DNA of 64,000 bases from Streptomyces sp. LUP47B (GCF_001746295.1 NZ_MJAH01000010.1:234285-298284), one strand, 5' to 3'; shown: positions 19,645 to 29,025, numbered from the stretch's first letter. Numbers and translations: made by a program. Notes: a model not told the origin generated them from the sequence alone.

Positions 19645-21066
19645 TTACCGTCCCTCGAACAGGGGGGTGAGGGTGGGGGTCTGTCGGGCGGGTGGGATCT
19701 GGGGCCGGTGTTCGAGGCCGAAGGTGGTGAAGGCCGTGCGGGCGGGGAGGGGGTAGGCGTCCTTGCCGGTGACGGTGTTGAGGATGGTGGCGCTGCGCCA
19801 GGCGGCGAGTCCGAGGTCGGGGGTGCCGACGCCGTGGGTGTGGCGTTCGGCGTTCTGGACGTAGACGTGGCAGTCGGCGCCGGTGACGGACGGGTCGAGG
19901 GCGAGGCGGAAGTGTTCGTCGACGCGGGGGCGTTCGCGGCTGTCGCGGCGCAGGTAGGGGTCGAGTCCGGCGAGGATGCGGTCGAGGGGGCGTTCGCGGT
20001 GGCCGGTGGCGAGGACGACGGCGTCGGTGGTGAGGCGGGAGCGGGTGCCCTGCTGGATGTGCTCCAGGTGGAGTTCGATCTTCGTGGTGGCGATTCTGCC
20101 CGCGGTGCGGACCTGGACGCCGGGGGTGAGGACGGCGTCGGGCCAGCCGCCGTGCAGGGTGCGGTGGTAGAGCTCGTCGTGGATGGCGGCGATGGTGTCG
20201 GCGTCGATGCCGCGGTGGAGCTGCCACTGGGTGGTGCCGAGGCGGTCGCGGACGCTTTCCGGGAGGGCGTGGAAGTAGCGGGTGTAGTCGGGGGTGAAGT
20301 GTTCGAGGCCGAGCTTGGAGTACTCCATGGGGGCGAAGGCATCGGTGCGGCCGAGCCAGTGGAGTCCTTCGTGGCCGGTGGGGCGGTTGCGGAGCAGGTC
20401 GAGGAAGACCTCGGCGCCGGACTGTCCCGAGCCGACGACGGTGATGTGGTCGGCGGCGAGGAGGGTCTGGCGGTGGGCGAGGTAGTCGGTGGCGTGGATG
20501 ACGGGCACGCCGGGGGTCTCGACGAGGGGTTTGAGGGGCTCGGGTACGTGGGGTTCGGTGCCGATGCCGAGGACGATGTTCTTCGTGTACGTGCGGCCCA
20601 GTGCTTCGGCTTCGCCGTCGCTGTCGAGCTGGGTGAAGTCGACTTCGAAGACGTCGCGTTCGGGGTTGAAGCGGACGGCGTCGACCTGGTGGTGGAAGTG
20701 GAGGCCGGGGAGGCTCTCGGCGACCCAGCGGCAGTAGGCGTCGTATTCGGCGCGCTGGATGTGGAAGCGCTCGGCGAAGTAGAAGGGGAAGAGGCGCTCG
20801 CGGGTCTTGAGGTAGTTGAGGAAGGTCCAGTGGCTGGCGGGGTCGGCGAGGGTCACCAGGTCGGCGAGGAAGGGGACTTGGATGGTGGCGCCTTCGATGA
20901 GCAGTCCGGGGTGCCAGCCGAAGGCGGGGCGTTGTTCGTAGAAGACGGCGTCGAGGGCGGTGAGGGGCTGGGCGAGGGCGGCGAGGGAGAGGTTGAAGGG
21001 TCCGATGCCGATGCCGACGAGGTCGCGGGGGGCGTCGGGCTCGTGGTGTGGGGGGTGGGGGTTCAT
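19645..21066 (-). CDS. Lysine/ornithine N-hydroxylase (siderophore-type)
   Basis: A 473-residue flavin-dependent N-monooxygenase. It shows the FAD motif VGIGIGPFNLSLAAL near residue 17, the NADPH motif VVGSGQSGAEVFLDLL near 235, and the family-typical LATGHRERPLD. Such enzymes N-hydroxylate lysine, ornithine or, in desferrioxamine pathways, cadaverine or putrescine. The start ATG overlaps the stop of the upstream decarboxylase (ATGA), so the pair is translationally coupled. The acyltransferase and NIS synthetase that normally complete a desferrioxamine operon are absent here; the next gene downstream is an SGNH hydrolase 50 bp away. Confidence 0.9.
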   Translation of the reverse strand: MNPHPPHHEPDAPRDLVGIGIGPFNLSLAALAQPLTALDAVFYEQRPAFGWHPGLLIEGATIQVPFLADLVTLADPASHWTFLNYLKTRERLFPFYFAERFHIQRAEYDAYCRWVAESLPGLHFHHQVDAVRFNPERDVFEVDFTQLDSDGEAEALGRTYTKNIVLGIGTEPHVPEPLKPLVETPGVPVIHATDYLAHRQTLLAADHITVVGSGQSGAEVFLDLLRNRPTGHEGLHWLGRTDAFAPMEYSKLGLEHFTPDYTRYFHALPESVRDRLGTTQWQLHRGIDADTIAAIHDELYHRTLHGGWPDAVLTPGVQVRTAGRIATTKIELHLEHIQQGTRSRLTTDAVVLATGHRERPLDRILAGLDPYLRRDSRERPRVDEHFRLALDPSVTGADCHVYVQNAERHTHGVGTPDLGLAAWRSATILNTVTGKDAYPLPARTAFTTFGLEHRPQIPPARQTPTLTPLFEGR

Positions 21067-22481
21067 CGGGGGGTGGTTCCTTCCACGAGTTCCAGGAGTC
21101 CGGCGAGGTCGGCCGGCCGGGTGGTGGGGTTGAGGAGGGTCGCCTTGAGCCAGAGCCGGTTCGCTGCGCGGGCCCGGCCGAAGACGGCGCGGCCGTCGGT
21201 GAGGAGCTTTCGGCGTACGGCGGCTATGGCGTCGTCGGTGGCGCTCGCCGGTCGGAACAGGACCGTGCTGATGGTGGGCTGTTCGTGGAGTTCGAACCCG
21301 GGGTGGGCGTCGACGAGTTCCGCGAACTCCCTTGCCTGATCGCAGACTTGGTCGATGAGAGCGCCGAGTCCCGTGCGTCCCAGGGTCTTCAGGGTGACGG
21401 CGATCTTGAGCACGTCGGGGCGGCGGGTGGTGCGCAGGGAGCGGCCGAGGAGGTCGGGGAGGCCGGCTTCGGTGTCGTCGTCGGCGTTGAGGTAGTCGGC
21501 GCGCTGGTTCAGGGCGGCGAGGTCGTTGTCGTCGCGGACGGCGAGGAGTCCTGCGGCTACGGGCTGCCAGCCGAGTTTGTGGAAGTCGAGGGTGATGGTG
21601 TCGGCGGCGCTCAGACCAGTGAGCTTGGCTCGGTGCCGGGAGCTGAAGAGGAGGCCGCCGCCATAGGCCGCGTCCACGTGCAGGCGGGCGCCGCGATGCG
21701 CGCACAGGGCGGCGATCTCGGGGAGGGGGTCGATGAGGCCGGCGTCGGTGGTGCCCGCGGTCGCGGCGATGATCGACGGTCCGTGCAGGGCCTTGTCGAG
21801 GGCTGCGGGGTCGAGGGTGCCGTTGGGGGTGGGGACGATGACCGGGGCCGGCAGGCCCAGGAGCCAGGCGGACCTTGGGAGGGAGTGGTGGGCGTTTCCG
21901 CCGCAGACGAGTCGGACCCCGGGGCCCAGGGTCTCTCGGGCCAGGAGGAGGGCGAGTTGGTTGGACTCGGTGCCGCCGGTGGTCACCAAGGCGTCGGGCC
22001 GGTGGGGGCTGGTCGCGCCCCGCGGCGGAGCCGCATATCGCCCCAGCCCCGCGCCCCTAAGTGGGTCTGGGTAGACCTCGTTTGCCAGTGCTCGTGTTAG
22101 CTGGGCCTCCAGCTCTGAGGCTGCCGGGGCCTGGTCCCATGAGTCCATCGAGGGATTCAGAACGCTGACAGCCAGGTCTGCCGCTGCGGCCACCGCGAGA
22201 GGCGGGCAGTGCAGGTGGGCCGCGCAGAGCGGGTCCGCCGGGTCCGCCGCGCCTTCCGCCAAGGCGCGCACCAGGTGCCGTAGAGCCTCCGGATCGCCCT
22301 CGTCCGGGAGTACGTCTCCCAGCGCGGCCCTTACGCGCGCTGCCACCTCGGAGGGGCCGCCCGCCGGGAGTGGGCCCCCGCGCGCCCGTGCCCCCTCCCC
22401 CAAGGCCTCCAGGACCGTGGCGAGCAGCGGGCGCAGCGAGGAAGGGCCTTCGGGGCCCGAGGCCAGGGGCGGCGTGTTCAT
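21063..22481 (-). CDS. PLP-dependent (DesA-like) amino acid decarboxylase with an in-frame repeat insertion
   Basis: A 472-residue group II decarboxylase-like protein, probably making cadaverine, putrescine or a related diamine for the coupled N-hydroxylase. Visible features are NPSMDSWDQAPAASELE, TTGGTESNQLALLLARE for cofactor phosphate, HVDAAYGGG with the PLP Asp, and TLDFHKLGWQP with the PLP Lys. Residues just before TTGG (RGAGLGRYAAPPRGATSPHR) are encoded by a Streptomyces repeat at 22002-22058. The ATG start follows GGAGGTCGACG. I see no DmdR-type iron box in the 117 bp upstream. Confidence 0.87.
   Translation of the reverse strand: MNTPPLASGPEGPSSLRPLLATVLEALGEGARARGGPLPAGGPSEVAARVRAALGDVLPDEGDPEALRHLVRALAEGAADPADPLCAAHLHCPPLAVAAAADLAVSVLNPSMDSWDQAPAASELEAQLTRALANEVYPDPLRGAGLGRYAAPPRGATSPHRPDALVTTGGTESNQLALLLARETLGPGVRLVCGGNAHHSLPRSAWLLGLPAPVIVPTPNGTLDPAALDKALHGPSIIAATAGTTDAGLIDPLPEIAALCAHRGARLHVDAAYGGGLLFSSRHRAKLTGLSAADTITLDFHKLGWQPVAAGLLAVRDDNDLAALNQRADYLNADDDTEAGLPDLLGRSLRTTRRPDVLKIAVTLKTLGRTGLGALIDQVCDQAREFAELVDAHPGFELHEQPTISTVLFRPASATDDAIAAVRRKLLTDGRAVFGRARAANRLWLKATLLNPTTRPADLAGLLELVEGTTPR
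22002..22058. repeat. Streptomyces repeat, copy 2, inside the decarboxylase gene
   Basis: A 57-bp element reading GTGGGGGCTGGTCGCGCCCC at its left end, with the internal palindrome GCGGCGGAGCCGC and a CCCCGCGCCCCT right end. Its ends match the copies at 41-77 and 63514-63550. Its length is a multiple of three, so the decarboxylase frame stays open across it. Confidence 0.75.
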
Positions 22482-22598
22482 CGTCGACCTCCGGGGGCGC
22501 TGGGGGCTTCCAGCTTGGACGCGGCCCGCGTGCGCGCGCCCGGAGAGTTCAACGATCCTGACCCGAAAGGGGGTACTCCCGTACGGGGAAAACCCGCT

Positions 22599-25094
22599 CT
22601 ACTTCTGCCTCACCCGCAACGCCCGTCCCAGGTCGTCGAGTTGGTCGACCAGCTTGCGGCGCAGGGCGGGGATGAGGTCGGCGTCGCGCAGACAGGCCTG
22701 GCCGAGAGCCTGGTTGTCCTCGTCGATGGCGTAGTCGGGGAACGCCCACCGGCCGGCGGCGTCGGCGATCGCGGGGCCCCGGCGGGCGGCGAGGGCGACG
22801 GCGTCCTCGTAGTAGCGGGAAACGTACTGCCGTACGAGTTCGGTCTGTTCAGGCTGCCAGAAACCCTGGGCGGTGGCGGTGAACAGGTAGTTGGAGAGGT
22901 CGTCGTGGGTGAACATCGCCTCCCAGGCCTGTGCCTTGGCCTCCTCGGTGGGGAGGGCGGCGCGGCAGCGGGCGGCGCCTTCCTGGCCGGTGGCCGAGGG
23001 GTCGCGTTCCAGTTCGGCGGCGATCGCGGTCTCGTCGGTGGCGCCGAGGACGGCGAGGCGGGCGAGGACGCGCCAGCGCAGTTCGGGGTCGAGTTCGGGG
23101 CCGCCGGGGACGGTGCCGTCGGCGAGCCAGGCGGCGATGGTGTCGGGCTGGGAGGTGGCGTTGATGCAGTGGCGGACGGCGATCAGGCGCAGGCCGGGGT
23201 TGTCGCCGTCCTCGGTGCGGCGGATGAGGTCGCGGCAGAGGGAGGAGAGGGTGGCGAGGGCGGCGGGGCGCTGTTCGGGGGTGACGTAGCGGTCGGCGAC
23301 GTAGGTGGAGGCGAAGGCGAGGACGCCCTGGACGAGGGCGAGGTCGGTCTCGTGCGGGAGGTGGGAGCGGGCCGCCTCCAGGTAGGCGGGGGGCGGGAGT
23401 TCGCCGTCGCGGACGGCGTCCCTGAGGGCGTTCCAGACGACCGCGCGGGTCAGCGGCGAGGGCAGGCCGGAGAGGCTCTCGGTGACCGCTGTGAAGGACT
23501 CGGCGTCGAAGCGGACCTTGGCGTAGGTGAGGTCGCCGTCGTTGAGCAGCAGGAGGGCGGGGCGCTTGCCGATGGGCAGCGGGCCCTGGGAGTCGGTCCG
23601 GGGGACGTCGAGGTCGAGGCGTTCACGCAGGACGAGGTGGCGGCCCTCGTCGGCGACGTCCTGGTCGTAGAGGCCGACGGCGATGCGGTGCGGGCGGCTG
23701 CCCTGGTGCTCGACCTTGAGGGTGTACGTGCCTTCCTCGGCGCGGGTGATGCTCGGCCTGAGGGTGTCGACGCCGGTGGTGCGCAGCCAGGCGTCGGCCC
23801 AGGCGTGGACGTCGCGTTCGGTGGCGGAGGCGAGGGAGTCGATGAAGTCGGCGAGGGTGGCGTTGGCGAATCTGTGGCGGGCGAAGTGGGTGTTGATGCC
23901 GGCGAGGAAGTCCTTCTCGCCGAGCCAGGTCACCAGTTGCCGTAGTGCGGAGGCGCCCTTGGCGTAGGAGATGCCGTCGAAGTTGAGGAGGGCCGAGGCG
24001 GTGTCGTCGACTGCCTCGGGGGCGACGGGGTGGGTGGAGGGGCGCTGGTCGGCGTCGTAGCCCCAGCCCTTGCGCACGACGCCGAAGTCGACCCAGGTGT
24101 CGGTGAAGCGGGTGGCTTCGGTGAGGGTCTGGTAGCCCATGTACTCGGCGAAGGACTCGTTCAGCCAGATGTCGTCCCACCAGCGCAGGGTGACGAGGTC
24201 GCCGAACCACATGTGGGCCATCTCGTGGGCGATGACCATGGCGCGGGTCTGGCGTTCGGTGTCGGTGACGGCGGAGCGGTAGACGAACTCGTCGCGGAAG
24301 GTGACCAGGCCGGGGTTCTCCATGGCGCCGGCGTTGAACTCGGGGACGAACGCCTGGTCGTAGGAGTCGAAGGGGTAGGGCTCCTCGAACTTCTCGTGGT
24401 AGCGGTCGTAGCACTGCCGGGTGATCTCGAAGAGTTCGTCGGCGTCCGGGTCGAGGTGGGGCGCGAGGGAACGGCGGCAGTGGATGCCGAAGGGCAGGCC
24501 GCGGTGTTCGGTGCGCACGGAGTGCCAGGGGCCGGCGGCGACGGCGACGAGGTAGGTGGAGATCAGGGGGGTGGGGGCGGCCTGCCAGAGGCCCTCGCCG
24601 AGGTCGGAGGTGATGCCGTTGGCGAGGACGGTCCAGTCCTCGGGGGCCTTCACGGACAGGTCGAAGACGGCCTTGAGGTCGGGTTGGTCGAAGGCGGCGA
24701 AGACGCGCTGGACGTCGTCCATGAACAGCTGGGTGTAGACGTAGGTCTCGCCGTCGGTGGGGTCGGTGAAGCGGTGCATGCCCTCGCCGGTGCGGGAGTA
24801 CCGCATGACGGCGTCGATGCGCAGTTCGTGCTCGCCGGCGGTGAGGCCCTTGAGGGGCAGCCGGTTGTCCTCGAGGGTTTCCGGGTCGAGGGGGCGGCCG
24901 TCGAGGGTGGCTTCCCGCAGTTCGGCCGGCTTGAGCTCGACGAAGGTGTCCGCTTCGGCGCGCGCTGTGAACCGGACGACGGTCCGGGACTCGAAGGTCT
25001 CGTCGCCGGTGGTGAGGTCGAGCGCGATGGTGTAACGGTGAACGTCGAGGAGCTTGGCACGGGTCTGCGCTTCGTCGCGCGTCAGTACGGACAT
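22599..25094 (-). CDS. pepN: Aminopeptidase N (M1 family)
   Basis: An 831-residue zinc aminopeptidase, cytoplasmic (no signal peptide). The exopeptidase motif GAMENPG and the zinc site HEMAHMWFGDLVTLRWWDDIWLNE (HExxH then E after 18 residues; shown here by HEMAHMWFGD and DIWLNE) are complete. The N-terminal saddle domain and a C-terminal ERAP1-like helical domain of about 300 residues give the standard bacterial length. It removes N-terminal residues from peptides during protein turnover. The ATG giving MSVLTRDEAQ is preferred; two further in-frame ATGs lie upstream at 25103 and 25124. Confidence 0.95.
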   Translation of the reverse strand: MSVLTRDEAQTRAKLLDVHRYTIALDLTTGDETFESRTVVRFTARAEADTFVELKPAELREATLDGRPLDPETLEDNRLPLKGLTAGEHELRIDAVMRYSRTGEGMHRFTDPTDGETYVYTQLFMDDVQRVFAAFDQPDLKAVFDLSVKAPEDWTVLANGITSDLGEGLWQAAPTPLISTYLVAVAAGPWHSVRTEHRGLPFGIHCRRSLAPHLDPDADELFEITRQCYDRYHEKFEEPYPFDSYDQAFVPEFNAGAMENPGLVTFRDEFVYRSAVTDTERQTRAMVIAHEMAHMWFGDLVTLRWWDDIWLNESFAEYMGYQTLTEATRFTDTWVDFGVVRKGWGYDADQRPSTHPVAPEAVDDTASALLNFDGISYAKGASALRQLVTWLGEKDFLAGINTHFARHRFANATLADFIDSLASATERDVHAWADAWLRTTGVDTLRPSITRAEEGTYTLKVEHQGSRPHRIAVGLYDQDVADEGRHLVLRERLDLDVPRTDSQGPLPIGKRPALLLLNDGDLTYAKVRFDAESFTAVTESLSGLPSPLTRAVVWNALRDAVRDGELPPPAYLEAARSHLPHETDLALVQGVLAFASTYVADRYVTPEQRPAALATLSSLCRDLIRRTEDGDNPGLRLIAVRHCINATSQPDTIAAWLADGTVPGGPELDPELRWRVLARLAVLGATDETAIAAELERDPSATGQEGAARCRAALPTEEAKAQAWEAMFTHDDLSNYLFTATAQGFWQPEQTELVRQYVSRYYEDAVALAARRGPAIADAAGRWAFPDYAIDEDNQALGQACLRDADLIPALRRKLVDQLDDLGRALRVRQK

Positions 25095-25150
25095 GCAGGA
25101 CATGCTGCCTGATGGCAGGGGCAACTCACAGAGGCGGATCGGTACACGCC

Positions 25151-25705
25151 TTATGTCCGGTCCTGTTCGAGCTCCCCGGTGCGCGCCCCTTGTACGCGCT
25201 GCACCGGGACCCGGGCGTCGGGGTGGGGCAGGGGCCTGCGGGCGGCGTGCTCCTCGTCGTGCTCGCCGTGGTCCTTGACGAGAGCGCGTAACTCACGCAC
25301 CTCGTGCTCGAGGGCGAGGTGGCGCTGGTGGGCGTCGAAGAGGTAGCGGACCTTGGTGCGCAGGGCCCATGGGTCGATGGGTTTCATCACGAGGTCGGCG
25401 ACGCCGAGGCGGAAGGCGGTGGAGGTCAGTTCGTGGTCGGCGCCGAAGCCGGTGAGCAGGACGACGGGGATGTGCTGGGTCTGCTCCAGGCGCCGCATGT
25501 AGCGGACCACGTCGAGGCCGCTGACGCCGGGCATCCGCACGTCGAGGAGCAGGAGGCCGACCTGGCCCCGGAGCACCTGCTTGAGGGCCTCGTCCCCGCT
25601 GGTGGCGCGGCCGAGCCGGTAGCCCAGCGGGGCCAGGGCGCTCTCCAGGGCGTAGAGCGTGTCCTCGTGGTCGTCGACGATGAGGATCTTGGCATCCGAA
25701 GGCAT
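25151..25705 (-). CDS. Receiver-only response regulator
   Basis: A 184-residue protein with one receiver domain (residues 5-125): acidic pair in ILIVDDHEDTLYAL, phospho-acceptor Asp in LLLLDVRMPGVSG, Thr in VVLLTGFGA and Lys in DLVMKPIDP. After the domain comes a short coiled stretch (QRHLALEHEVRELRALVKDH) and a charged, disordered tail. No output domain is present, so it may work through protein contacts. No kinase gene is adjacent; pepN follows downstream on the same strand. Confidence 0.88.
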   Translation of the reverse strand: MPSDAKILIVDDHEDTLYALESALAPLGYRLGRATSGDEALKQVLRGQVGLLLLDVRMPGVSGLDVVRYMRRLEQTQHIPVVLLTGFGADHELTSTAFRLGVADLVMKPIDPWALRTKVRYLFDAHQRHLALEHEVRELRALVKDHGEHDEEHAARRPLPHPDARVPVQRVQGARTGELEQDRT

Positions 25706-25843
25706 GGCCCGACGTCCCTCCCTCGCGGACAGCCAGCCTACGCCCGCGCCCTGACGCGGAGTGCACGCGGGCTGACAAGGAGTGCACAGCGCAGCATGCC
25801 GCGTGTGGGCCGCCGTGTCACCTCCCCGGGGCGTCGGTCGAGG

Positions 25844-26194
25844 TCAATTGGCCAGTGGGGCGGAGCCGTTCACGGTGTCCTCGGCGATGCGCTCGTGGTG
25901 TCTGATCACCTCGGCGATGATGAAGTTCAGGAACTTCTCAGCGAAGGCCGGGTCGAGTTTGGCGTTCTCGGCGAGGGTGCGCAGCCGCTCGATCTGGCGG
26001 GCCTCGCGGTCCGGGTCGGCGGGCGGCAGCTGGTGGCGTGCCTTGAGGTGGCCGACCTGCTGGGTGGCCTTGAAGCGCTCGGCGAGCATGTGGACGACGG
26101 CCGCGTCGATGTTGTCGATGCTGTCCCGCAGCCGGGCGAGCTCCTCGCGGACGGCGGGGTCGACGTCACCGGATCCGGTGTTGCTGGTGGTCAT
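25844..26194 (-). CDS. Chorismate mutase (AroQ type)
   Basis: A 116-residue all-helical chorismate mutase converting chorismate to prephenate for phenylalanine and tyrosine. The AroQ pattern is clear: ELARLRDSIDNIDAAVVHMLAERFKATQQVGHLKA, with the Arg and Lys ligands (anchor fragments LRDSIDNID and QVGHLKARH), then DREARQIERLRTLAEN and NFIIAEVIRHHE. It is monofunctional and cytoplasmic (no signal peptide). Start chosen at the ATG giving MTTSNTG; a TTG three codons upstream is possible. Confidence 0.92.
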   Translation of the reverse strand: MTTSNTGSGDVDPAVREELARLRDSIDNIDAAVVHMLAERFKATQQVGHLKARHQLPPADPDREARQIERLRTLAENAKLDPAFAEKFLNFIIAEVIRHHERIAEDTVNGSAPLAN

Positions 26195-26261
26195 GGGCGA
26201 CAACCCTACGGCCGCGGGGTGACCGAACCGCAGGCGGACCGCCCGATCGGGGGCGTGCCGA

Positions 26262-27134
26262 TCAGATCCTCGGTGGATCGTCCGGATCCGGTACCTGGTT
26301 GCTCCAGCCGCCGGGGACCGTCCGGCTTTCCTGGGCGCGGAAGCGGATCGGGGGCATGCCGACGCGGCGGGTGAACAGGCGGGAGAAGTAGGCGGGGTCG
26401 TCGTAGCCGACGCGGCGGGCGATCGAGGCGACGGGGAGTTCCGTGGCGGCGAGGAGTTCCTTGGCGCGGCCCAGGCGGATGCCGAGGAGGTAGTCCTTGG
26501 GGCTGCAGCCGGCGCCCCGGCGGACGGCGGTGCGCAGTTCGGCGAGGGTCATGCCGTGCCGGGTGGCGTGGTCGGCGACCGACATGGGTTTGAAGGCGTC
26601 GCGGGCGAGGGCCTTGAGGACGGGGTCGCCGTCGGGGGCGAGGTCGGCGCGGGCGCGGCGCAGGGCGACGAGGAGTTCGTGGACGGCGGCGCCGGTCTCC
26701 ACCTCCAGGAGGGGGTTGTCGCGGCGGGCGGCCCGGGCGATACGGGCGATCACCGCTCGCGGTCCTGTGGCGTCGGACAGGGGCACGACAGGGCGGTCGG
26801 GTTCGATGTAGCCGAGTTCGGTGTACGTCGCCGTGGCGGGCCCGGTGAAGCCGACGAAGCCCTCGTCCCAGCCGGCCCCCGGGTCGGGCGCGTAGTGGTG
26901 CGGGATCCCGGGTGTCAGCCACAGCAGCGCGGGCGCGGTGACTGTTCTGCGCCGGCCGTCGGGAGTCTCGTACCACCCGGTGCCGGTGCTGATGACGACG
27001 GCGACGTGGCTGTCGAGGGTGCGGGGACCGACGGTGGGCAGCGGGCCGTACTGGAGTCCGACCCCGAGGCAGACCAGGCCCAGGCGGTGATGGACGGGGC
27101 TGGGCGTGAAGAACCGCATCCACGTGTGGTACAT
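26262..27134 (-). CDS. AraC-family transcriptional regulator
   Basis: A 290-residue regulator. The N-terminal cupin-like sensing domain (residues 1-170) contains VVISTGTGWYETPDGR and WLTPGIPHHYAP. The C-terminal double HTH shows KDYLLGIRLGRAKELLA, then LPVASIARRVGYDDPAYFSRLFTRRVGMPPIRFR, the AraC signature (anchor ARRVGYDDPAYFSRLF). It is divergent from the GH35 beta-galactosidase gene with 84 bp between them, so it probably senses a sugar and controls that gene. A perfect TCCATGGA palindrome lies in the gap near 27178. Confidence 0.92.
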   Translation of the reverse strand: MYHTWMRFFTPSPVHHRLGLVCLGVGLQYGPLPTVGPRTLDSHVAVVISTGTGWYETPDGRRRTVTAPALLWLTPGIPHHYAPDPGAGWDEGFVGFTGPATATYTELGYIEPDRPVVPLSDATGPRAVIARIARAARRDNPLLEVETGAAVHELLVALRRARADLAPDGDPVLKALARDAFKPMSVADHATRHGMTLAELRTAVRRGAGCSPKDYLLGIRLGRAKELLAATELPVASIARRVGYDDPAYFSRLFTRRVGMPPIRFRAQESRTVPGGWSNQVPDPDDPPRI

Positions 27135-27218
27135 CGCGCTCCTTGCCTGCGCTTCGGTCCAAGCAGCGACGATCTTTGTCCATGGACCTGGCCGCCGCCA
27201 GTCGTGAGGGTGGAGCCT

Positions 27219-28988
27219 ATGAGCGAGTTCACGGTGGGTGAAACCGATTTCCTGCTGGACGGACGGCCGGTGCGGCTGCTGTCCGGCGCGCTGCACTACT
27301 TCCGCGTGCACGAGGCCCAGTGGGGGCACCGGCTGGCGATGCTGCGGGCGATGGGCCTCAACTGCGTGGAGACGTACGTGCCGTGGAACCTGCACGAGCC
27401 GCACCCGGGTGAGGTCCGGGACGTGGAGGCGCTGGGCCGGTTCCTGGACGCGGCCCGGGAGGCGGGGCTGTGGGCGATCGTCCGCCCGGGCCCCTACATC
27501 TGCGCGGAGTGGGAGAACGGCGGTCTGCCGCACTGGCTGAAGGGTCACGCGCGCACGAGCGACGAGGTGTACCTGGGGCAGGTGGAGCGCTGGTTCCGGC
27601 GGCTGCTGCCCCAGGTCGTGGAGCGGCAGATCGACCGCGGCGGCCCGGTGATCATGGTCCAGGCGGAGAACGAGTACGGGAGCTACGGCTCGGACGCCGC
27701 GTACCTGCTGTGGCTGGTGGAACTGCTGCGCGCGCAGGGGGTCACGGTGCCGCTGTTCACCTCGGACGGCCCCGAGGACCACATGCTCACCAGCGGCTCG
27801 ATTCCCGGTGTCCTCGCCACGGTCAACTTCGGCTCCGACGCGCGGACGGCCTTCGAGGCACTGCGCCGGTTCCGCCCGGACGGGCCGCTGATGTGCATGG
27901 AGTTCTGGTGCGGCTGGTTCGAGCACTGGGGCGGCGAGCAGGTCGTGCGGGACGCCGGGGACGCGGCCGGGGCGCTGCGGGAGATCCTGGAGTGCGGCGC
28001 CTCGGTGAACCTCTACATGGCGCACGGGGGCACGAACTTCGCCGGCTGGGCGGGCGCCAACCGGGGCGGGGGCGCGCTGCACGACGGTCCGCTGGAGCCG
28101 GACGTGACGTCGTACGACTACGACGCGCCGATCGACGAGTACGGCAGGCCGACGGAGAAGTTCTGGCGCTTCCGTGAGGTGCTGGCGCAGTACGGTCCGG
28201 TGGCCGACCTGCCGCCCGCGCCCAGCGTGCTGGAGGCGGACGCCGGCGTGAACCTGTCCGGGTGGGCGTCCCTGTCCGCCGTACTGGAGGAGCGCGGCGG
28301 ACCGCTCCACGAGGGCCCGGTCCCGGCGACCTTCGAGGAGCTGGACGTGGACCGGGGGCTCGTGCGGTACGAGGTGACCGTGCCGGGGCCGCGGCAGCCG
28401 TATCCGCTGACCGCGCGGGGGCTCAGGGATCTCGCGGTGGTGTACGTCGACGGGGAGCGGGCCGGGGTGCTCACCGAGGAGGACGTCCAGCTCAAGGAGC
28501 CGGTCGCGGGGCACGCGCGCGTGGAGCTGTGGGTGGAGTCGCTGGGGCGGGTCAACTACGGGCCCCGGAGCGGGGAGGCCAAGGGGATCACCGGGGGGCT
28601 GCTGCACGAGCGGCAGTTCCTGCACGGTGTGCGGGCGCGGGGGCTGCGGCTTGACGCGCTGGACTCGGTGACGGGGATCGGCTTCGGGAAGGTTTCCGGG
28701 GACGGCTCGCCGGGGTTGTACCGGGGTGAGGTGTCCGTGCGGGGCGCCGGGGACGCGGTGCTGGAGCTGCCGGGCTGGACCCGGGGGTTCGTGTGGGTCA
28801 ACGGTTTCAACCTCGGCCGGTACTGGTCGGCGGGCCCGCAGCGGACGCTGTACGTGCCCGGTCCCGTGCTGCGGGAGGGCGGCAACGACGTGTGGGTGCT
28901 GGAGCTGGAGGAGGCACCGGCGAACGGGACCGTGCTCCGGTTCCGTGCGCCCGGTCCGGCCCACGAGAATCCGCTCACGACCTCGTAG
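27219..28988 (+). CDS. Glycoside hydrolase family 35 beta-galactosidase
   Basis: A 589-residue GH35 enzyme. The TIM barrel starts with FLLDGRPVRLLSGALHYFRV and carries VPWNLHEPHPGEV, the GH35 signature region IVRPGPYICAEWENGGLPHWL, the acid/base region VQAENEYGSYG with its Glu and the nucleophile region MCMEFWCGWFEHWGG with its Glu. Two beta-sandwich domains follow (ending PGWTRGFVWVNGFNLGRYW). No signal peptide is present, so it would cleave imported galactosides inside the cell. The ATG follows GGTGGAG. The AraC-type gene is its likely regulator. Confidence 0.94.
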   Translation: MSEFTVGETDFLLDGRPVRLLSGALHYFRVHEAQWGHRLAMLRAMGLNCVETYVPWNLHEPHPGEVRDVEALGRFLDAAREAGLWAIVRPGPYICAEWENGGLPHWLKGHARTSDEVYLGQVERWFRRLLPQVVERQIDRGGPVIMVQAENEYGSYGSDAAYLLWLVELLRAQGVTVPLFTSDGPEDHMLTSGSIPGVLATVNFGSDARTAFEALRRFRPDGPLMCMEFWCGWFEHWGGEQVVRDAGDAAGALREILECGASVNLYMAHGGTNFAGWAGANRGGGALHDGPLEPDVTSYDYDAPIDEYGRPTEKFWRFREVLAQYGPVADLPPAPSVLEADAGVNLSGWASLSAVLEERGGPLHEGPVPATFEELDVDRGLVRYEVTVPGPRQPYPLTARGLRDLAVVYVDGERAGVLTEEDVQLKEPVAGHARVELWVESLGRVNYGPRSGEAKGITGGLLHERQFLHGVRARGLRLDALDSVTGIGFGKVSGDGSPGLYRGEVSVRGAGDAVLELPGWTRGFVWVNGFNLGRYWSAGPQRTLYVPGPVLREGGNDVWVLELEEAPANGTVLRFRAPGPAHENPLTTS

Positions 28989-29025
28989 AGTGGAGTCGGG
29001 TTCTGGGCGTCTTGGGGGTACGGGC

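Noticed and set aside
16611..20342. A 1243-codon antisense open frame across the nucleotidase and esterase genes
   Set aside because: Arg/Pro/His-rich shadow with no motif; crosses three well-supported genes.
22482..22598. Iron box upstream of the siderophore-like pair
   Set aside because: No stretch resembling TTAGGTTAGGCTAACCTAA was found in the gap.
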